A stretch of DNA of 64,000 nucleotides from assembly GCF_035270045.1 (NCBI RefSeq), contig NZ_DATFIP010000019.1, positions 68,037 to 132,036 on the forward strand. The letters are read 5' to 3'. The DNA is from Salibaculum sp035270045. Lineage in GTDB: Bacteria; Pseudomonadota; Alphaproteobacteria; Rhodobacterales; Rhodobacteraceae. Shown piece by piece: positions 50,864 to 60,832 of the stretch (its first letter is position 1; every line of letters starts with the position of its first letter). The notes beneath the pieces are model-generated. The model was given only the letters and a program-made list of their open reading frames with translations. It made no database searches and was not told the DNA's origin. The position numbers were made by a program, and so were the translations under genes.

Positions 50864-52936
50864 ATGGAAACCATTCTCCTCTTCGCGCCGCTTGTCGGGG
50901 CCATCATCGCGGGCTTCGGCTGGAAGATGATCGGCGAACAGGCCGCCCAGTGGGTGGCCACGGGGCTTCTGTTCCTGTCGGCGCTGCTGTCCTGGATCGT
51001 CTTCCTGACCTTCGACGGCACGACCGAGCACGTGGAGATCCTGCGCTGGATCCAGTCGGGGACGCTGGACACCTCATGGGGCATCCGCATGGACCGGCTG
51101 ACCACGATCATGCTGATCGTCATCACGACCGTCTCGGCGTTGGTGCATCTGTATTCCTTCGGTTACATGGCCCATGACGAGAATTTCCGCGAGGGCGAGC
51201 ATTACAAGGCGCGCTTCTTCGCCTACCTGTCGTTCTTCACCTTTGCCATGCTGATGCTGGTGACAGCCGACAACCTTGTGCAGATGTTCTTCGGCTGGGA
51301 AGGCGTGGGCGTCGCCTCCTACCTGCTGATCGGGTTCTACTATCGCAAGCCGACCGCCAATGCCGCGGCCATCAAGGCGTTTGTCGTCAACCGGGTGGGC
51401 GACTTCGGCTTTGCGCTGGGGATATTCGCGATCTTTTACCTGGTCGACTCGATCAAGCTGGACGATGTCTTCGCCGCGGCCCCCGAACTGGCCGAGACCC
51501 GGATTTCCTTCCTGTGGGCCGAATGGAACGCTGCCAACCTGATCGGCGTGCTGCTGTTCATCGGGGCCATGGGCAAATCGGCGCAGTTGATCCTGCACAC
51601 CTGGTTGCCCGACGCGATGGAAGGGCCGACCCCGGTCTCGGCCCTGATCCATGCAGCGACCATGGTCACGGCGGGCGTTTTCCTGGTCTGCCGCATGTCG
51701 CCGATCTACGAATTCGCGCCCGACGCGCAGGCCTTCATCGTCTTTCTTGGCGCAAGCACCGCATTCTTCGCCGCGACGGTCGGCCTGGTCCAGAACGACA
51801 TCAAGCGGGTCATCGCCTATTCCACCTGTAGCCAGCTGGGTTACATGTTCGTGGCCGCGGGCGTGGGCGTCTACTCGGTCGCCATGTTTCATTTGCTGAC
51901 CCACGCCTTCTTCAAGGCGATGCTGTTCCTGGGCGCGGGGTCGGTCATCCACGGGATGCACCACGAACAGGACATGCGCCATTACGGCGGACTGCGCCAC
52001 AAGATGCCCAAGACCTTTTGGGCGATGCTGATCGGTACGCTGGCCATCACGGGTGTCGGCATCCCGCTGACCGGCTGGATCGGGTTCGCGGGCTTCGCCT
52101 CCAAGGATGCGGTGATCGAGAGCGCCTACGTCGGCAGCGCGGGCGGCTACGCCTTCTGGCTTCTCGTCGTGGCCGCGCTGTTCACCAGCTTCTACAGCTG
52201 GCGGCTGATGTTCATGACCTTCTGGGGTAAACCGCGCGGCAACAAGCACACGCACGACCACGCCCATGAAAGCCCCAATGTCATGCTGATCCCGTTGGGG
52301 GTGCTGGCCATCGGCGCCATCTTCGCCGGCGCGATCTGGTATTCCAGTTTCTTCGGCAAGACCAACGAGGTGGTCAAGTTCTTCGGCGGCGAATACGGCG
52401 AACCGACCGCCGAGCTGGTCGAGGCCGTGGCCGAACGCAGCCCCAAGGCTTCGGAACTGCATTACGTCATGGAAAGCGCGCCGGGGGAGGCCGGCATCTA
52501 CATCGCGCCGGAGAATACCGTGCTGCACGAGGCGCATTACGTGCCGACCTGGGTCAAGCTGGCGCCCTTCATCGCCATGTTGATCGGCCTGGGAACGGCC
52601 TACCAGATGTATATCCGGCGCCCCGACCTGCCCGCGAAACTGGCCGAGAACCAGCGCCCGCTTTACGAGTTTCTTCTCAACAAGTGGTATTTCGACGAGC
52701 TTTACGACCTCGTCTTCGTGCGCCCGGCCCGGATCATCGGCCGCTTCCTGTGGAAGCGTGGCGACGGCAATGTCATCGACGGCGGGATCAACGGGCTGGC
52801 GCTGGGCGTTGTGCCCTTCTTCACCCGGCTCGCGGGGCGTTGGCAGTCGGGCTACGTCTTTACCTACGCATTCGCCATGGTGATCGGGATTGTGCTGATC
52901 CTCACCTACGTCACGATCACCGGGGGGGTCGAGTAA
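50864..52936 (+). CDS. nuoL: NADH-quinone oxidoreductase subunit L
   Basis: The 690-residue ND5-type antiporter subunit has FFGWEGVGVASYLLIGFYYR, then HTWLPDAMEGPTPVSALIHA and AYSTCSQLGYMFVAAGVGVY. The C-terminal part carries the long lateral helix and closing helix that span the membrane arm. Its stop overlaps the nuoM ATG (TAATG). Confidence 0.98.
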   Translation: METILLFAPLVGAIIAGFGWKMIGEQAAQWVATGLLFLSALLSWIVFLTFDGTTEHVEILRWIQSGTLDTSWGIRMDRLTTIMLIVITTVSALVHLYSFGYMAHDENFREGEHYKARFFAYLSFFTFAMLMLVTADNLVQMFFGWEGVGVASYLLIGFYYRKPTANAAAIKAFVVNRVGDFGFALGIFAIFYLVDSIKLDDVFAAAPELAETRISFLWAEWNAANLIGVLLFIGAMGKSAQLILHTWLPDAMEGPTPVSALIHAATMVTAGVFLVCRMSPIYEFAPDAQAFIVFLGASTAFFAATVGLVQNDIKRVIAYSTCSQLGYMFVAAGVGVYSVAMFHLLTHAFFKAMLFLGAGSVIHGMHHEQDMRHYGGLRHKMPKTFWAMLIGTLAITGVGIPLTGWIGFAGFASKDAVIESAYVGSAGGYAFWLLVVAALFTSFYSWRLMFMTFWGKPRGNKHTHDHAHESPNVMLIPLGVLAIGAIFAGAIWYSSFFGKTNEVVKFFGGEYGEPTAELVEAVAERSPKASELHYVMESAPGEAGIYIAPENTVLHEAHYVPTWVKLAPFIAMLIGLGTAYQMYIRRPDLPAKLAENQRPLYEFLLNKWYFDELYDLVFVRPARIIGRFLWKRGDGNVIDGGINGLALGVVPFFTRLAGRWQSGYVFTYAFAMVIGIVLILTYVTITGGVE

Positions 52937-54477
52937 TGGGCAACCTTCTGACAATCACGACTTTCATCCCGACCATCGCGGCGGTGATCCTGGCCATCTT
53001 CCTGCGCGGCGAGGACGAGGCGGCGCAGCGCAACGCCAAGTGGGTGGCCATGGCCGCCACCGTGATGACCTTCGTGGTCTCTCTGTTCATCCTGTTCGGG
53101 TTCAACCCGAACGACACCGGCTTCCAGTTCGTCGAGGAACGTGACTGGCTGCTGGGGCTGCAATACAAGATGGGCGTGGACGGGATCAGCGTGCTTTTCG
53201 TGATGCTGACCACCTTCCTGATGCCGATCACCATCGCGGCCTGCTGGAACGTGACCCACCGGGTCAAGGAATACATGATCGCCTTCCTGCTTCTGGAAAC
53301 GCTCATGCTGGGCGTCTTCATGGCGCTGGACCTGGTGCTGTTCTACATGTTCTTCGAAGCCGGCCTCATCCCGATGTTCCTGATCATCGGCATCTGGGGC
53401 GGCAAGGAGCGCATCTACGCGGCCTTCAAGTTCTTTCTCTATACCTTTCTCGGCTCGGTGCTGATGCTGGTGGCCATGGTCACGATGTTCTACCAGTCCG
53501 GCACCACGGACATCGAGACGCTGCTGACCTATCCCTTCGGCACCGAGACCATCACGGTCATGGGCGTGCATGTCATAGGCGGGTTGCAGACGCTGCTCTG
53601 GCTGGCCTTCTTCGCGAGTTTCGCGGTCAAGATGCCGATGTGGCCGGTCCATACCTGGCTGCCCGATGCCCACGTGCAGGCCCCGACCGCGGGGTCCGTG
53701 GTTCTGGCCGCGATCCTGCTCAAGATGGGCGGTTACGGTTTCCTGCGCTTTTCGTTGCCGATGTTCCCCGTGGGCACCGAGGTCATGGGCGACCTTGTGC
53801 TGTGGCTGTCAGCCATCGCAATCGTCTACACCTCGCTCGTCGCGCTGGTGCAGGAGGACATGAAAAAGCTGATCGCCTACAGTTCTGTGGCGCACATGGG
53901 CTATGTCACCATGGGAATCTTCGCGGTGAACCAACAGGGCATCGACGGCGCGATCTTCCAGATGCTGTCGCACGGCTTCATCTCGGGGGCGCTTTTCCTG
54001 TGCGTGGGCGTCATCTATGACCGGATGCACACCCGCGACATCGACGCCTACGGCGGCCTCGTGAACCGGATGCCGGCCTATGCGCTGATCTTCATGCTGT
54101 TCACCATGGCCAACGTCGGCCTGCCGGGGACCAGTGGCTTCATCGGGGAATTCCTGACCCTGATGGGCGTGTTCAAGGCCAACACCTGGGTCGCCGCCGT
54201 GGCCACCACTGGCGTGATCCTTTCGGCGGCCTATGCGCTCTGGCTCTATCGCCGGGTGGTCATGGGCGACCTGATCAAGGAAAGCCTGAAATCCATCACC
54301 GACATGACCCCCCGCGAGCGCTGGATCTTCGCGCCGCTCGTGGTCATGACCCTTCTGCTGGGCGTCTATCCCAGCCTTGTCACCGACATTATCGGCCCCT
54401 CGGTCGAGGCGCTGGTGGGTCAGGTCACGACCGCGCAAGCGGCGTTCGAGCCCGTCACCATGATGGCCCAGCACTAA
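52936..54477 (+). CDS. nuoM: NADH-quinone oxidoreductase subunit M
   Basis: The 513-residue ND4-type antiporter subunit has LVLFYMFFEAGLIPMFLIIG (key Glu), PVHTWLPDAHVQAPTAGSVV and AYSSVAHMGYVTMGIFAVNQ. The ATG overlaps the nuoL stop. nuoN starts 12 bases downstream. Confidence 0.98.
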   Translation: MGNLLTITTFIPTIAAVILAIFLRGEDEAAQRNAKWVAMAATVMTFVVSLFILFGFNPNDTGFQFVEERDWLLGLQYKMGVDGISVLFVMLTTFLMPITIAACWNVTHRVKEYMIAFLLLETLMLGVFMALDLVLFYMFFEAGLIPMFLIIGIWGGKERIYAAFKFFLYTFLGSVLMLVAMVTMFYQSGTTDIETLLTYPFGTETITVMGVHVIGGLQTLLWLAFFASFAVKMPMWPVHTWLPDAHVQAPTAGSVVLAAILLKMGGYGFLRFSLPMFPVGTEVMGDLVLWLSAIAIVYTSLVALVQEDMKKLIAYSSVAHMGYVTMGIFAVNQQGIDGAIFQMLSHGFISGALFLCVGVIYDRMHTRDIDAYGGLVNRMPAYALIFMLFTMANVGLPGTSGFIGEFLTLMGVFKANTWVAAVATTGVILSAAYALWLYRRVVMGDLIKESLKSITDMTPRERWIFAPLVVMTLLLGVYPSLVTDIIGPSVEALVGQVTTAQAAFEPVTMMAQH

Positions 54478-54489
54478 GGAAATCGAGCG

Positions 54490-55929
54490 ATGATCTCTGC
54501 CGATCTGAACACCATCCTTCCCGAAATCATCCTGGCGGTCTATTCCATGGGGGCGCTGCTGCTGGCTGTCTATACCAGCAAGGACAAGATGGCCGGCCTG
54601 CTGACCTGGACCACCGCGGCGCTGTTCCTGGCACTGGCGCTCTGGATCGGGTTCGCGTGGCAGGGCACGGACACGGCCTTCGGCGGCATGATCGTCGATG
54701 ATGCCTATGCGCGGTTCGCCAAGGTCGTGATCCTGGCCTCGGCAGCGGCGGTCCTCGTCATGGGCGAGAATTACATGGCCCGGCGCGACCTGCTGCGGTT
54801 CGAGTACCCCATCCTCATCGCGCTGGCCGTGGTCGGCATGATGGTCATGGTGTCGGCGGGCGATCTCATGGTGCTCTACATGGGGCTGGAGCTGCAATCG
54901 CTGGCGCTCTACGTCGTCGCCTCGATCCGGCGCGACAGTGCGAAATCCACCGAGGCGGGCCTGAAGTACTTCGTGCTTGGCGCGCTGTCCTCGGGCTTGC
55001 TGCTTTACGGTGCCTCGCTGACCTATGGCTACGCGGGCACGACGCTGTTCTCGGGCATTATCGAGGCCACCTCGGACGGCGTCTCGCTGGGGCTGCTCTT
55101 CGGGCTGGCGTTCCTGATCGCGGGCTTCGCCTTCAAGGTCTCGGCGGCGCCCTTTCACATGTGGACGCCGGATGTCTACGAAGGGGCCCCGACGCCGGTC
55201 ACCGCCTTGTTCGCCACCGCGCCCAAGATGGCGGCGATGGCCCTCTTTGCCCGCGTGGTGCATGATGCCTTTGGCGGCACCATCGGCGACTGGCAGCAGA
55301 TCGTGGCCTTCCTCGCTGTGGCGTCGATGTTCCTGGGCGGCATCGCGGCCATCGGCCAGACGGACATCAAGCGGCTCATGGCCTATTCCTCGATCGCGCA
55401 CATGGGCTTTGCGCTGATGGGCCTTGCGGCTGGCACGGCCTTCGGTGTGCAGGCGATGTTGATCTACATGACCATCTACATCGCCATGAACATTGGTACC
55501 TTCGCCTTCATCCTGTCCATGGAAAAGGATGGCCGGCCGGTCACCAACATCGCGGCTCTGAACATGTATTCCAGGGCCGAGCCGGGCAAGGCGCTGGCCA
55601 TGCTGGTGCTGTTGTTCAGCCTTGCGGGCGTGCCCCCGATGCTGGGCTTCTTCGGCAAGCTCTACGTGCTGCGTGCCGCGGTGGACGGCGGCCTTGCCTG
55701 GTTGGCTGTCCTGGGTGTCCTGGCCTCGGTCATCGGCGCCTTCTACTACCTGCGCATCGTCTATTACATGTATTTCGGCAAGCCGACCGAAGATGCGCTC
55801 GACCGCAACGCCTCGCCGGTGCTCTGGTCCCTGCTCATGGCCTCGGCGGTGGTCATGCTGGTGGGGATCGTTAACCTCTTCGGGGTGGAACCGATCGCAC
55901 AAGCGGCCGCGCTTGCCCTTGCAGGGTAG
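54490..55929 (+). CDS. nuoN: NADH-quinone oxidoreductase subunit N
   Basis: The 479-residue ND2-type antiporter subunit has LMVLYMGLELQSLALYVVAS (key Glu), FHMWTPDVYEGAPTPVTALF and AYSSIAHMGFALMGLAAGTA. It ends the nuo genes. The birA frame begins within its last codons, so birA may be translated from the same message. Confidence 0.98.
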   Translation: MISADLNTILPEIILAVYSMGALLLAVYTSKDKMAGLLTWTTAALFLALALWIGFAWQGTDTAFGGMIVDDAYARFAKVVILASAAAVLVMGENYMARRDLLRFEYPILIALAVVGMMVMVSAGDLMVLYMGLELQSLALYVVASIRRDSAKSTEAGLKYFVLGALSSGLLLYGASLTYGYAGTTLFSGIIEATSDGVSLGLLFGLAFLIAGFAFKVSAAPFHMWTPDVYEGAPTPVTALFATAPKMAAMALFARVVHDAFGGTIGDWQQIVAFLAVASMFLGGIAAIGQTDIKRLMAYSSIAHMGFALMGLAAGTAFGVQAMLIYMTIYIAMNIGTFAFILSMEKDGRPVTNIAALNMYSRAEPGKALAMLVLLFSLAGVPPMLGFFGKLYVLRAAVDGGLAWLAVLGVLASVIGAFYYLRIVYYMYFGKPTEDALDRNASPVLWSLLMASAVVMLVGIVNLFGVEPIAQAAALALAG

Positions 55930-56671
55930 CTGGCCCGAGGGGGTCGGGCGCATCGTCCTGCCCCGCACTGACAGCACCCTGTCCGAGGCCGCCCGGCGCT
56001 TTGCCGGGTTGCCGGCGCCGACCTGGATCCTGGCCCATGAACAGACCGCGGCCCGCGGGCGTCGGGGCCGTGCCTGGGCCAATCCGCAGGGCAATTTCGC
56101 CGCGACATACGTGATGAGGCTGGACCGTCCGGCGGGCGAGGCGGCGTTGCGGTCCTTCGTCATGGCTCTGGCCCTGCGCGACGCGCTCGGATCGGCCACC
56201 GGGCGGACCGATCTGTTGGCGCTGAAATGGCCCAACGACGTGCTTATGTCGGAGGGCAAGCTGGCAGGTATCCTGCTGGAAACCGTCATGCTGCGGGGCC
56301 AAATCGCCGGCCTGGCCATCGGGGTGGGCGTCAACCTGTTCGCGGTGCCCGATGCCGGCAGTCTGGACCCCGGCGCGGTATCGCCGGTTTCCGTCCACGC
56401 GGAGACCGGGGTCAGCATCAGTGACCTCGAGTTCCTCGGCTTGCTGGCGCGCGCTTATGCCGGATGGGAGCATGACTTCACGACCTACGGCTTTGCCCCC
56501 ATCCGCGAGGCCTGGTTGCGCAACGCCGCCCGGCAGGGCCAGGTCATTACCGCGCGCCTGCCCGGTGAAGAGGTCATCGGCACCTTTGAAACCGTTGATG
56601 AAAACGGATATCTAGTGCTTACCACAGCCAAGGGCGCCCGGCGGATCGCGGCCGCGGACGTGTTCTTTTGA
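55919..56671 (+). CDS. birA: Biotin--[acetyl-CoA-carboxylase] ligase, catalytic domain only
   Basis: The 250-residue class I biotin ligase attaches biotin to carboxylase carrier domains, including pyruvate carboxylase here. Motifs: HEQTAARGRRGRAWANPQGN (biotinyl-AMP loop), LALKWPNDVLMSEGKLAGIL and a C-terminal SH3-like domain. There is no N-terminal DNA-binding domain, so it cannot act as the BirA repressor. No ATG is available; TTG codons at 55913 and 55919, inside the nuoN end, are the best starts, so the exact start is uncertain. Confidence 0.9.
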   Translation: MQGSWPEGVGRIVLPRTDSTLSEAARRFAGLPAPTWILAHEQTAARGRRGRAWANPQGNFAATYVMRLDRPAGEAALRSFVMALALRDALGSATGRTDLLALKWPNDVLMSEGKLAGILLETVMLRGQIAGLAIGVGVNLFAVPDAGSLDPGAVSPVSVHAETGVSISDLEFLGLLARAYAGWEHDFTTYGFAPIREAWLRNAARQGQVITARLPGEEVIGTFETVDENGYLVLTTAKGARRIAAADVFF

Positions 56672-56685
56672 AAGGCGAAACCCCG

Positions 56686-57459
56686 ATGCTTCTCTGTATC
56701 GATTGCGGCAATACCAACACGGTCTTCGCGCTCTGGGATGGCGAGGAATTCCTGTGCACTCTGCGCACGAGCACGCATCATGCGCGCACGGCGGATGCCT
56801 ATTTCACCTGGTTCTCGACCCTGCTGAACCACTACCGGATCAAGCCGGATATCTCGGATGTCATCATATCCTCGACGGTGCCGCGCGTCGTCTTCAACCT
56901 GCGCGTCTTTGCCGATCGTTTCTTCGGCTGCCGCCCGCTGGTCGTGGGCAAGCCTGACTGCCAGCCGCCGGTCCCGCCGCGTGTCGACGCCGGCACCTCG
57001 GTCGGTCCCGACCGGCTGGTCAACGCCGCCGGAGCCCATGACCGGCACGGCGGCGACCTCATCGTGGTGGATTTCGGCACCGCGACCACCTTCGATGTCG
57101 TGGCGCAGGACGGTGCCTATGTCGGCGGTGTGATCGCGCCCGGCGTGAACCTGTCGCTGGAGGCGCTGCACAGCGCCGCCGCGGCGCTGCCGCACGTGGA
57201 TGTGACCAAGCCGGCCCATGTCATAGGCACCAATACGGTGGATTGCATGCAATCTGGGGTCTTCTGGGGCTATGTCGGCCTGGTGGACGGCATCTGCAAC
57301 CGCATCAAGGGCGCGTATGACCGCCCCATGAAAGTCATCGGAACGGGCGGCCTCGCCCCGTTGTTCAGTACCGGCGAGGCGCTATTTGACACGGTCGAGG
57401 ACGACCTGACCATGCACGGTCTGACGGTCATCCATCGCCACAACAAGGAACACACCTGA
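56686..57459 (+). CDS. coaX: Type III pantothenate kinase
   Basis: The 257-residue enzyme catalyses the first step of coenzyme A synthesis. It belongs to the ASKHA fold: phosphate loop LLCIDCGNTNTVFALWDG, TSVGPDRLVNAAGAHDRHGG (GPDR motif with catalytic Asp) and DLIVVDFGTATTFDVVAQDG. I use the ATG at 56686 with GAAAGG upstream. It lies 14 bases after birA and two before the RNase J gene. Confidence 0.97.
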   Translation: MLLCIDCGNTNTVFALWDGEEFLCTLRTSTHHARTADAYFTWFSTLLNHYRIKPDISDVIISSTVPRVVFNLRVFADRFFGCRPLVVGKPDCQPPVPPRVDAGTSVGPDRLVNAAGAHDRHGGDLIVVDFGTATTFDVVAQDGAYVGGVIAPGVNLSLEALHSAAAALPHVDVTKPAHVIGTNTVDCMQSGVFWGYVGLVDGICNRIKGAYDRPMKVIGTGGLAPLFSTGEALFDTVEDDLTMHGLTVIHRHNKEHT

Positions 57460-57461
57460 CA

Positions 57462-59126
57462 ATGAGCAGCGACAGATTGATTTACCTCCCCCTCGGCGGC
57501 GCGGGGGAGATCGGGATGAATTGCTACGTCTACGGCTACGGCCCCGAGGGCAAGGAACGCCTGATCGTGGTCGACCTGGGCGTGACCTTCCCGGACATGG
57601 ACACGACGCCGGGGGTGGACCTGATCTTCCCCGACATCTCCTGGCTGGAGGCACGCAAGGACCGGATCGAGGGTATCTTCATCACGCATGCCCACGAAGA
57701 CCACGTGGGCGCCGTGGGCCACTACTGGGAAAAGCTGGGCGCCCCGATCCATGCCCGCGCCTTTACCGCCAATATCGCCCGGCGCAAGATGTCCGAACAC
57801 GGCTACTCGGAATCCACGGTGCGGACGGTCGGTGCCTGGCCCGAGGACAGCATCACGGCGGGGCCCTTCACGCTGGGATTCGTTCCGATCAGCCATTCCA
57901 TCCCCGAAAGCTCGGGGCTGGTGATCGATACGCCCAAGGGCCGTCTGGTCCATACCGGCGATTTCAAGATCGACGAGACCCCCGGCGTCGGTGAACCCTT
58001 TGACCGTGCGCTTTGGGCACAGGTGGCCGAGCCGGGCGTCAAGGCGCTGATTTGCGACAGCACCAATGTCTTCTCGCACCACGCTGGCCGGTCCGAGGCC
58101 AGCGTCGGCCCCGAGATCGAAAAGCTGATGACCGAGCAGCCGGGCATGGTGGTGGCCACGACCTTTGCCTCCAACATCAGCCGGGTGCGCACGATCGCGC
58201 AGGCCGGCGTGGCGGCGGGCCGGTCAGTCTGCCTCCTGGGCCGGGCCATGCGGCGCATGATCGAGGCGGCGGTCGAGACCGGCATCCTCGACGACTTCCC
58301 CAGTGTCGTCAGCCCCGAAGAGGCCAAGGATATTCCGCGCGAGAACCTGCTGCTGTTGGTCACTGGCAGCCAGGGCGAGCGTCGCGCCGCAAGTGCCCAA
58401 TTGGCGAACGGCAAATACATGGGATTGCGCATGAAGGAGGGCGACACCTTCCTGTTCTCGTCCAAGACCATTCCCGGCAACGAACGCGGCGTGATCCGCA
58501 TCATGAACCAGTTCTCGGAAATGGGCGTGGACGTGATCGACGACAGCGCCGATCGTTACCATGTTTCAGGCCATGCCAACCGGCCCGACCTGAAGGCCAT
58601 GCACGAGATCTGCCATCCCGAGCTGGTGATCCCCATGCACGGGGAGCACCGCCACTTGCGCGAACAGGTCAAGCTGGCGGGCGAGGGCGGTTATCCGGGG
58701 GTTCTGGCCGTCAATGGCACCATGGTCGATCTTGCCGTTGGCAAGCCCGTCGAGTTCTTCGAGACCGGCCGCGTCTATCTCGACGGCCGCGCCCAAGTGG
58801 GCCAGTTCGACGGGATCGTCCGTGACCGTATCCGCATGGCGCTCAACGGCCATGTGACGGTGACGCTTGTCATCGACGAGCAAAGCGAGCCGCTGGGTGA
58901 TCCATGGTGCGATTTGATGGGCCTGCCCGAGATGGGCCGCAACGGCGCCGACCTGGCCGAGACGCTGGAAAGCGCGCTTGGCAGTTGGTTGCAACGGGCG
59001 GATGCAAAGGTGCTGCGCGATGACGCGGTGCTGGAAAAGGACCTGCGCACGGTCACACGGCGCACGACCGAAAACGAGATCGGCAAGAAACCGGAAGTGA
59101 CGGTGGTGGTCAGCCGCCTGAGCTAG
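57462..59126 (+). CDS. rnj: Ribonuclease J
   Basis: The 554-residue metallo-beta-lactamase/beta-CASP RNase has the zinc motif IFITHAHEDHVGAVGHYW, VHTGDFKIDETP and ICDSTNVFSHH. The beta-CASP part and a C-terminal domain follow. In alphaproteobacteria RNase J matures 5' ends of rRNA and mRNA. It is probably co-transcribed with coaX (two-base gap). It converges with a DEAD-box helicase gene; both products act on RNA. Confidence 0.96.
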   Translation: MSSDRLIYLPLGGAGEIGMNCYVYGYGPEGKERLIVVDLGVTFPDMDTTPGVDLIFPDISWLEARKDRIEGIFITHAHEDHVGAVGHYWEKLGAPIHARAFTANIARRKMSEHGYSESTVRTVGAWPEDSITAGPFTLGFVPISHSIPESSGLVIDTPKGRLVHTGDFKIDETPGVGEPFDRALWAQVAEPGVKALICDSTNVFSHHAGRSEASVGPEIEKLMTEQPGMVVATTFASNISRVRTIAQAGVAAGRSVCLLGRAMRRMIEAAVETGILDDFPSVVSPEEAKDIPRENLLLLVTGSQGERRAASAQLANGKYMGLRMKEGDTFLFSSKTIPGNERGVIRIMNQFSEMGVDVIDDSADRYHVSGHANRPDLKAMHEICHPELVIPMHGEHRHLREQVKLAGEGGYPGVLAVNGTMVDLAVGKPVEFFETGRVYLDGRAQVGQFDGIVRDRIRMALNGHVTVTLVIDEQSEPLGDPWCDLMGLPEMGRNGADLAETLESALGSWLQRADAKVLRDDAVLEKDLRTVTRRTTENEIGKKPEVTVVVSRLS

Positions 59127-59157
59127 AGCGGCGCGCAAGCCGGAAAAAGCCGCGGCG

Positions 59158-59183
59158 GGATGGAAATTCTGGAATTTCCATCC
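59158..59183. terminator. Hairpin between convergent rnj and DEAD-box helicase genes
   Basis: A perfect 11-bp stem (GGATGGAAATT / AATTTCCATCC) with loop CTGG ends at the helicase stop codon. The stem core and loop resemble the two hairpins at 21757-21807. It probably serves as a bidirectional transcript end; there is no strong T-run. Confidence 0.65.
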
Positions 59184-60640
59184 TACCCGGCGCGGCGTTC
59201 GTCGAAGCTCTTGATGATGAACTCGGGGGCGTCGTCGCCCATGCCGACGACGGCCTCGTCCCGTTGATCACGTCCGCCGCGGCCACGCCGGGCGCGGCTG
59301 TCGGGCTTCTTTTCGGGCCTTGGCGCGGGCTTGGCCTCGGAGGGCGCGTCCGGCTTGGCCTCTGACTTGGGCGCTTCGGGCCTGGGCTCTTCGGCCGCGG
59401 CCGGGTCGGCCTTCTTGCGCGATAGCGTGCGGCTGCGCTTGGGCTTTTCCGCCGGGGTCTCTTCGGCGGCTTCGGGCGCGGGCGCACCGTCTGAAAGCGG
59501 GTTTTCCAGCCGCGGGATGTCCTTTTCCAGAAGCTTCTCGACCGCCTCGAAATACTTGTCGTCGCGCGGGCCGCAGATCATCACGGCCTTTCCCGAGCGC
59601 CCTGCGCGCCCCGTCCGTCCGATGCGGTGGACGTAGTCCTCGGCATGGCTGGGCACGTCGAAGTTGAAGACATGGCTGACGGCGGGAATGTCCAGGCCGC
59701 GGGCGGCCACGTCCGAGGCTACCAGAAGGCGGATCGACCCTTCGCGAAAGTCGTCGAGCGTCCGCGTCCGCTGGGACTGTTCAAGGTCGCCGTGGATAGG
59801 GGCCGCGTCATAGCCGTATTTCTTGAGCGACTTTGCGACCGCGTCCACATCCGTCTTTCGGTTGCAGAAGATGATGGCATTGCTGCAAGCTGGCCCCTCG
59901 GCGTCGATCAGGGCGCGCAGAAGCTTGCGTTTCTCGCTGTCGGCGCGGTCCCGGCGCGAGCCCTTGAACATCACCACGCCCTGTTCGATGGTCTCGGAGG
60001 CGGTGGCCTGCCGGGCCACCTCGATCCGGGCGGGGTTCGACAGGAAGGTGTTGGTGATCCGCTCGATCTCGCTTGCCATCGTGGCGCTGAAGAACAGCGT
60101 CTGGCGGGTAAAGGGCGTCAGGCCGAAGATCCTCTCGATGTCCGGTATGAAGCCCATGTCGAGCATCCGGTCGGCCTCGTCCACCACCATGACCTTGACG
60201 TCGGACAGGATCAGCTTGCCGCGCTCGAAGTGGTCCAGCAGGCGACCCGGCGTGGCGATCAGGACGTCCACACCCTTGTCGATCCGCTGGTCCTGTTCCT
60301 TGAAGCTGACGCCGCCGATGAGCAACGCCTTGGTCAGCTTGGTGTGCTTGGCGTAGGTGTCGAAATTCTCGGCCACCTGGGTGGCCAGTTCGCGCGTGGG
60401 GCACAGCACCAGGCTGCGGGGCATCCGTGCCCGCGCACGTCCACGCTTGAGCATGGTGATCATCGGCAGGGTAAAGCCGGCGGTCTTGCCGGTGCCGGTC
60501 TGGGCGATGCCCAGGACGTCGCGCCCTTCGAGCGCGGGGGGAATCGCCCCCGCCTGGATGGGGGTGGGAGTTTCGTAGCCGGTTTCCTCGATTGCCTTGA
60601 GAACCTTGGCATCGAGTTTCAGGTCGGAGAATTTCGTCAA
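59183..60640 (-). CDS. DEAD-box ATP-dependent RNA helicase
   Basis: The 485-residue helicase has the Q motif (ETPTPIQAGAIPPALEGRDV), Walker A AQTGTGKTAGFTLP, VVDEADRMLDMGF, FFSATM and HRIGRTGRAGRSGKAV. Its variable tail is rich in Lys, Arg, Ala and Pro (from about residue 380) and should bind RNA. It fits the RhlE-type group. No ATG suits; the TTG at 60640 gives the natural start (MTKFSDLKLDAKVL) with AAAGG nine bases upstream. Confidence 0.92.
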   Translation of the reverse strand: MTKFSDLKLDAKVLKAIEETGYETPTPIQAGAIPPALEGRDVLGIAQTGTGKTAGFTLPMITMLKRGRARARMPRSLVLCPTRELATQVAENFDTYAKHTKLTKALLIGGVSFKEQDQRIDKGVDVLIATPGRLLDHFERGKLILSDVKVMVVDEADRMLDMGFIPDIERIFGLTPFTRQTLFFSATMASEIERITNTFLSNPARIEVARQATASETIEQGVVMFKGSRRDRADSEKRKLLRALIDAEGPACSNAIIFCNRKTDVDAVAKSLKKYGYDAAPIHGDLEQSQRTRTLDDFREGSIRLLVASDVAARGLDIPAVSHVFNFDVPSHAEDYVHRIGRTGRAGRSGKAVMICGPRDDKYFEAVEKLLEKDIPRLENPLSDGAPAPEAAEETPAEKPKRSRTLSRKKADPAAAEEPRPEAPKSEAKPDAPSEAKPAPRPEKKPDSRARRGRGGRDQRDEAVVGMGDDAPEFIIKSFDERRAG

Positions 60641-60832
60641 ATCAAGCCTTTCGCGTGGTCGCGGCGTTGGAGACGGCCGCAGATACGCACGCGGCCCGCC
60701 CGGCCGGATTGCCGTGGCGTCTTTATAGCGTTCGCATACGCCGCCGGGCGGCAAAGGTCAAGGAAATCGACGGCCGGGGCTTGCGTTCTAGGTGACGGGG
60801 ATGGGACCACGGACCAGGAAAGGAGATTCATC

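Noticed and set aside
53809..56418. 869-codon minus-strand frame opposite nuoM, nuoN and birA
   Set aside because: It crosses three well-supported genes on the other strand and is made of low-information His/Gln/Gly/Arg sequence, a typical GC shadow.
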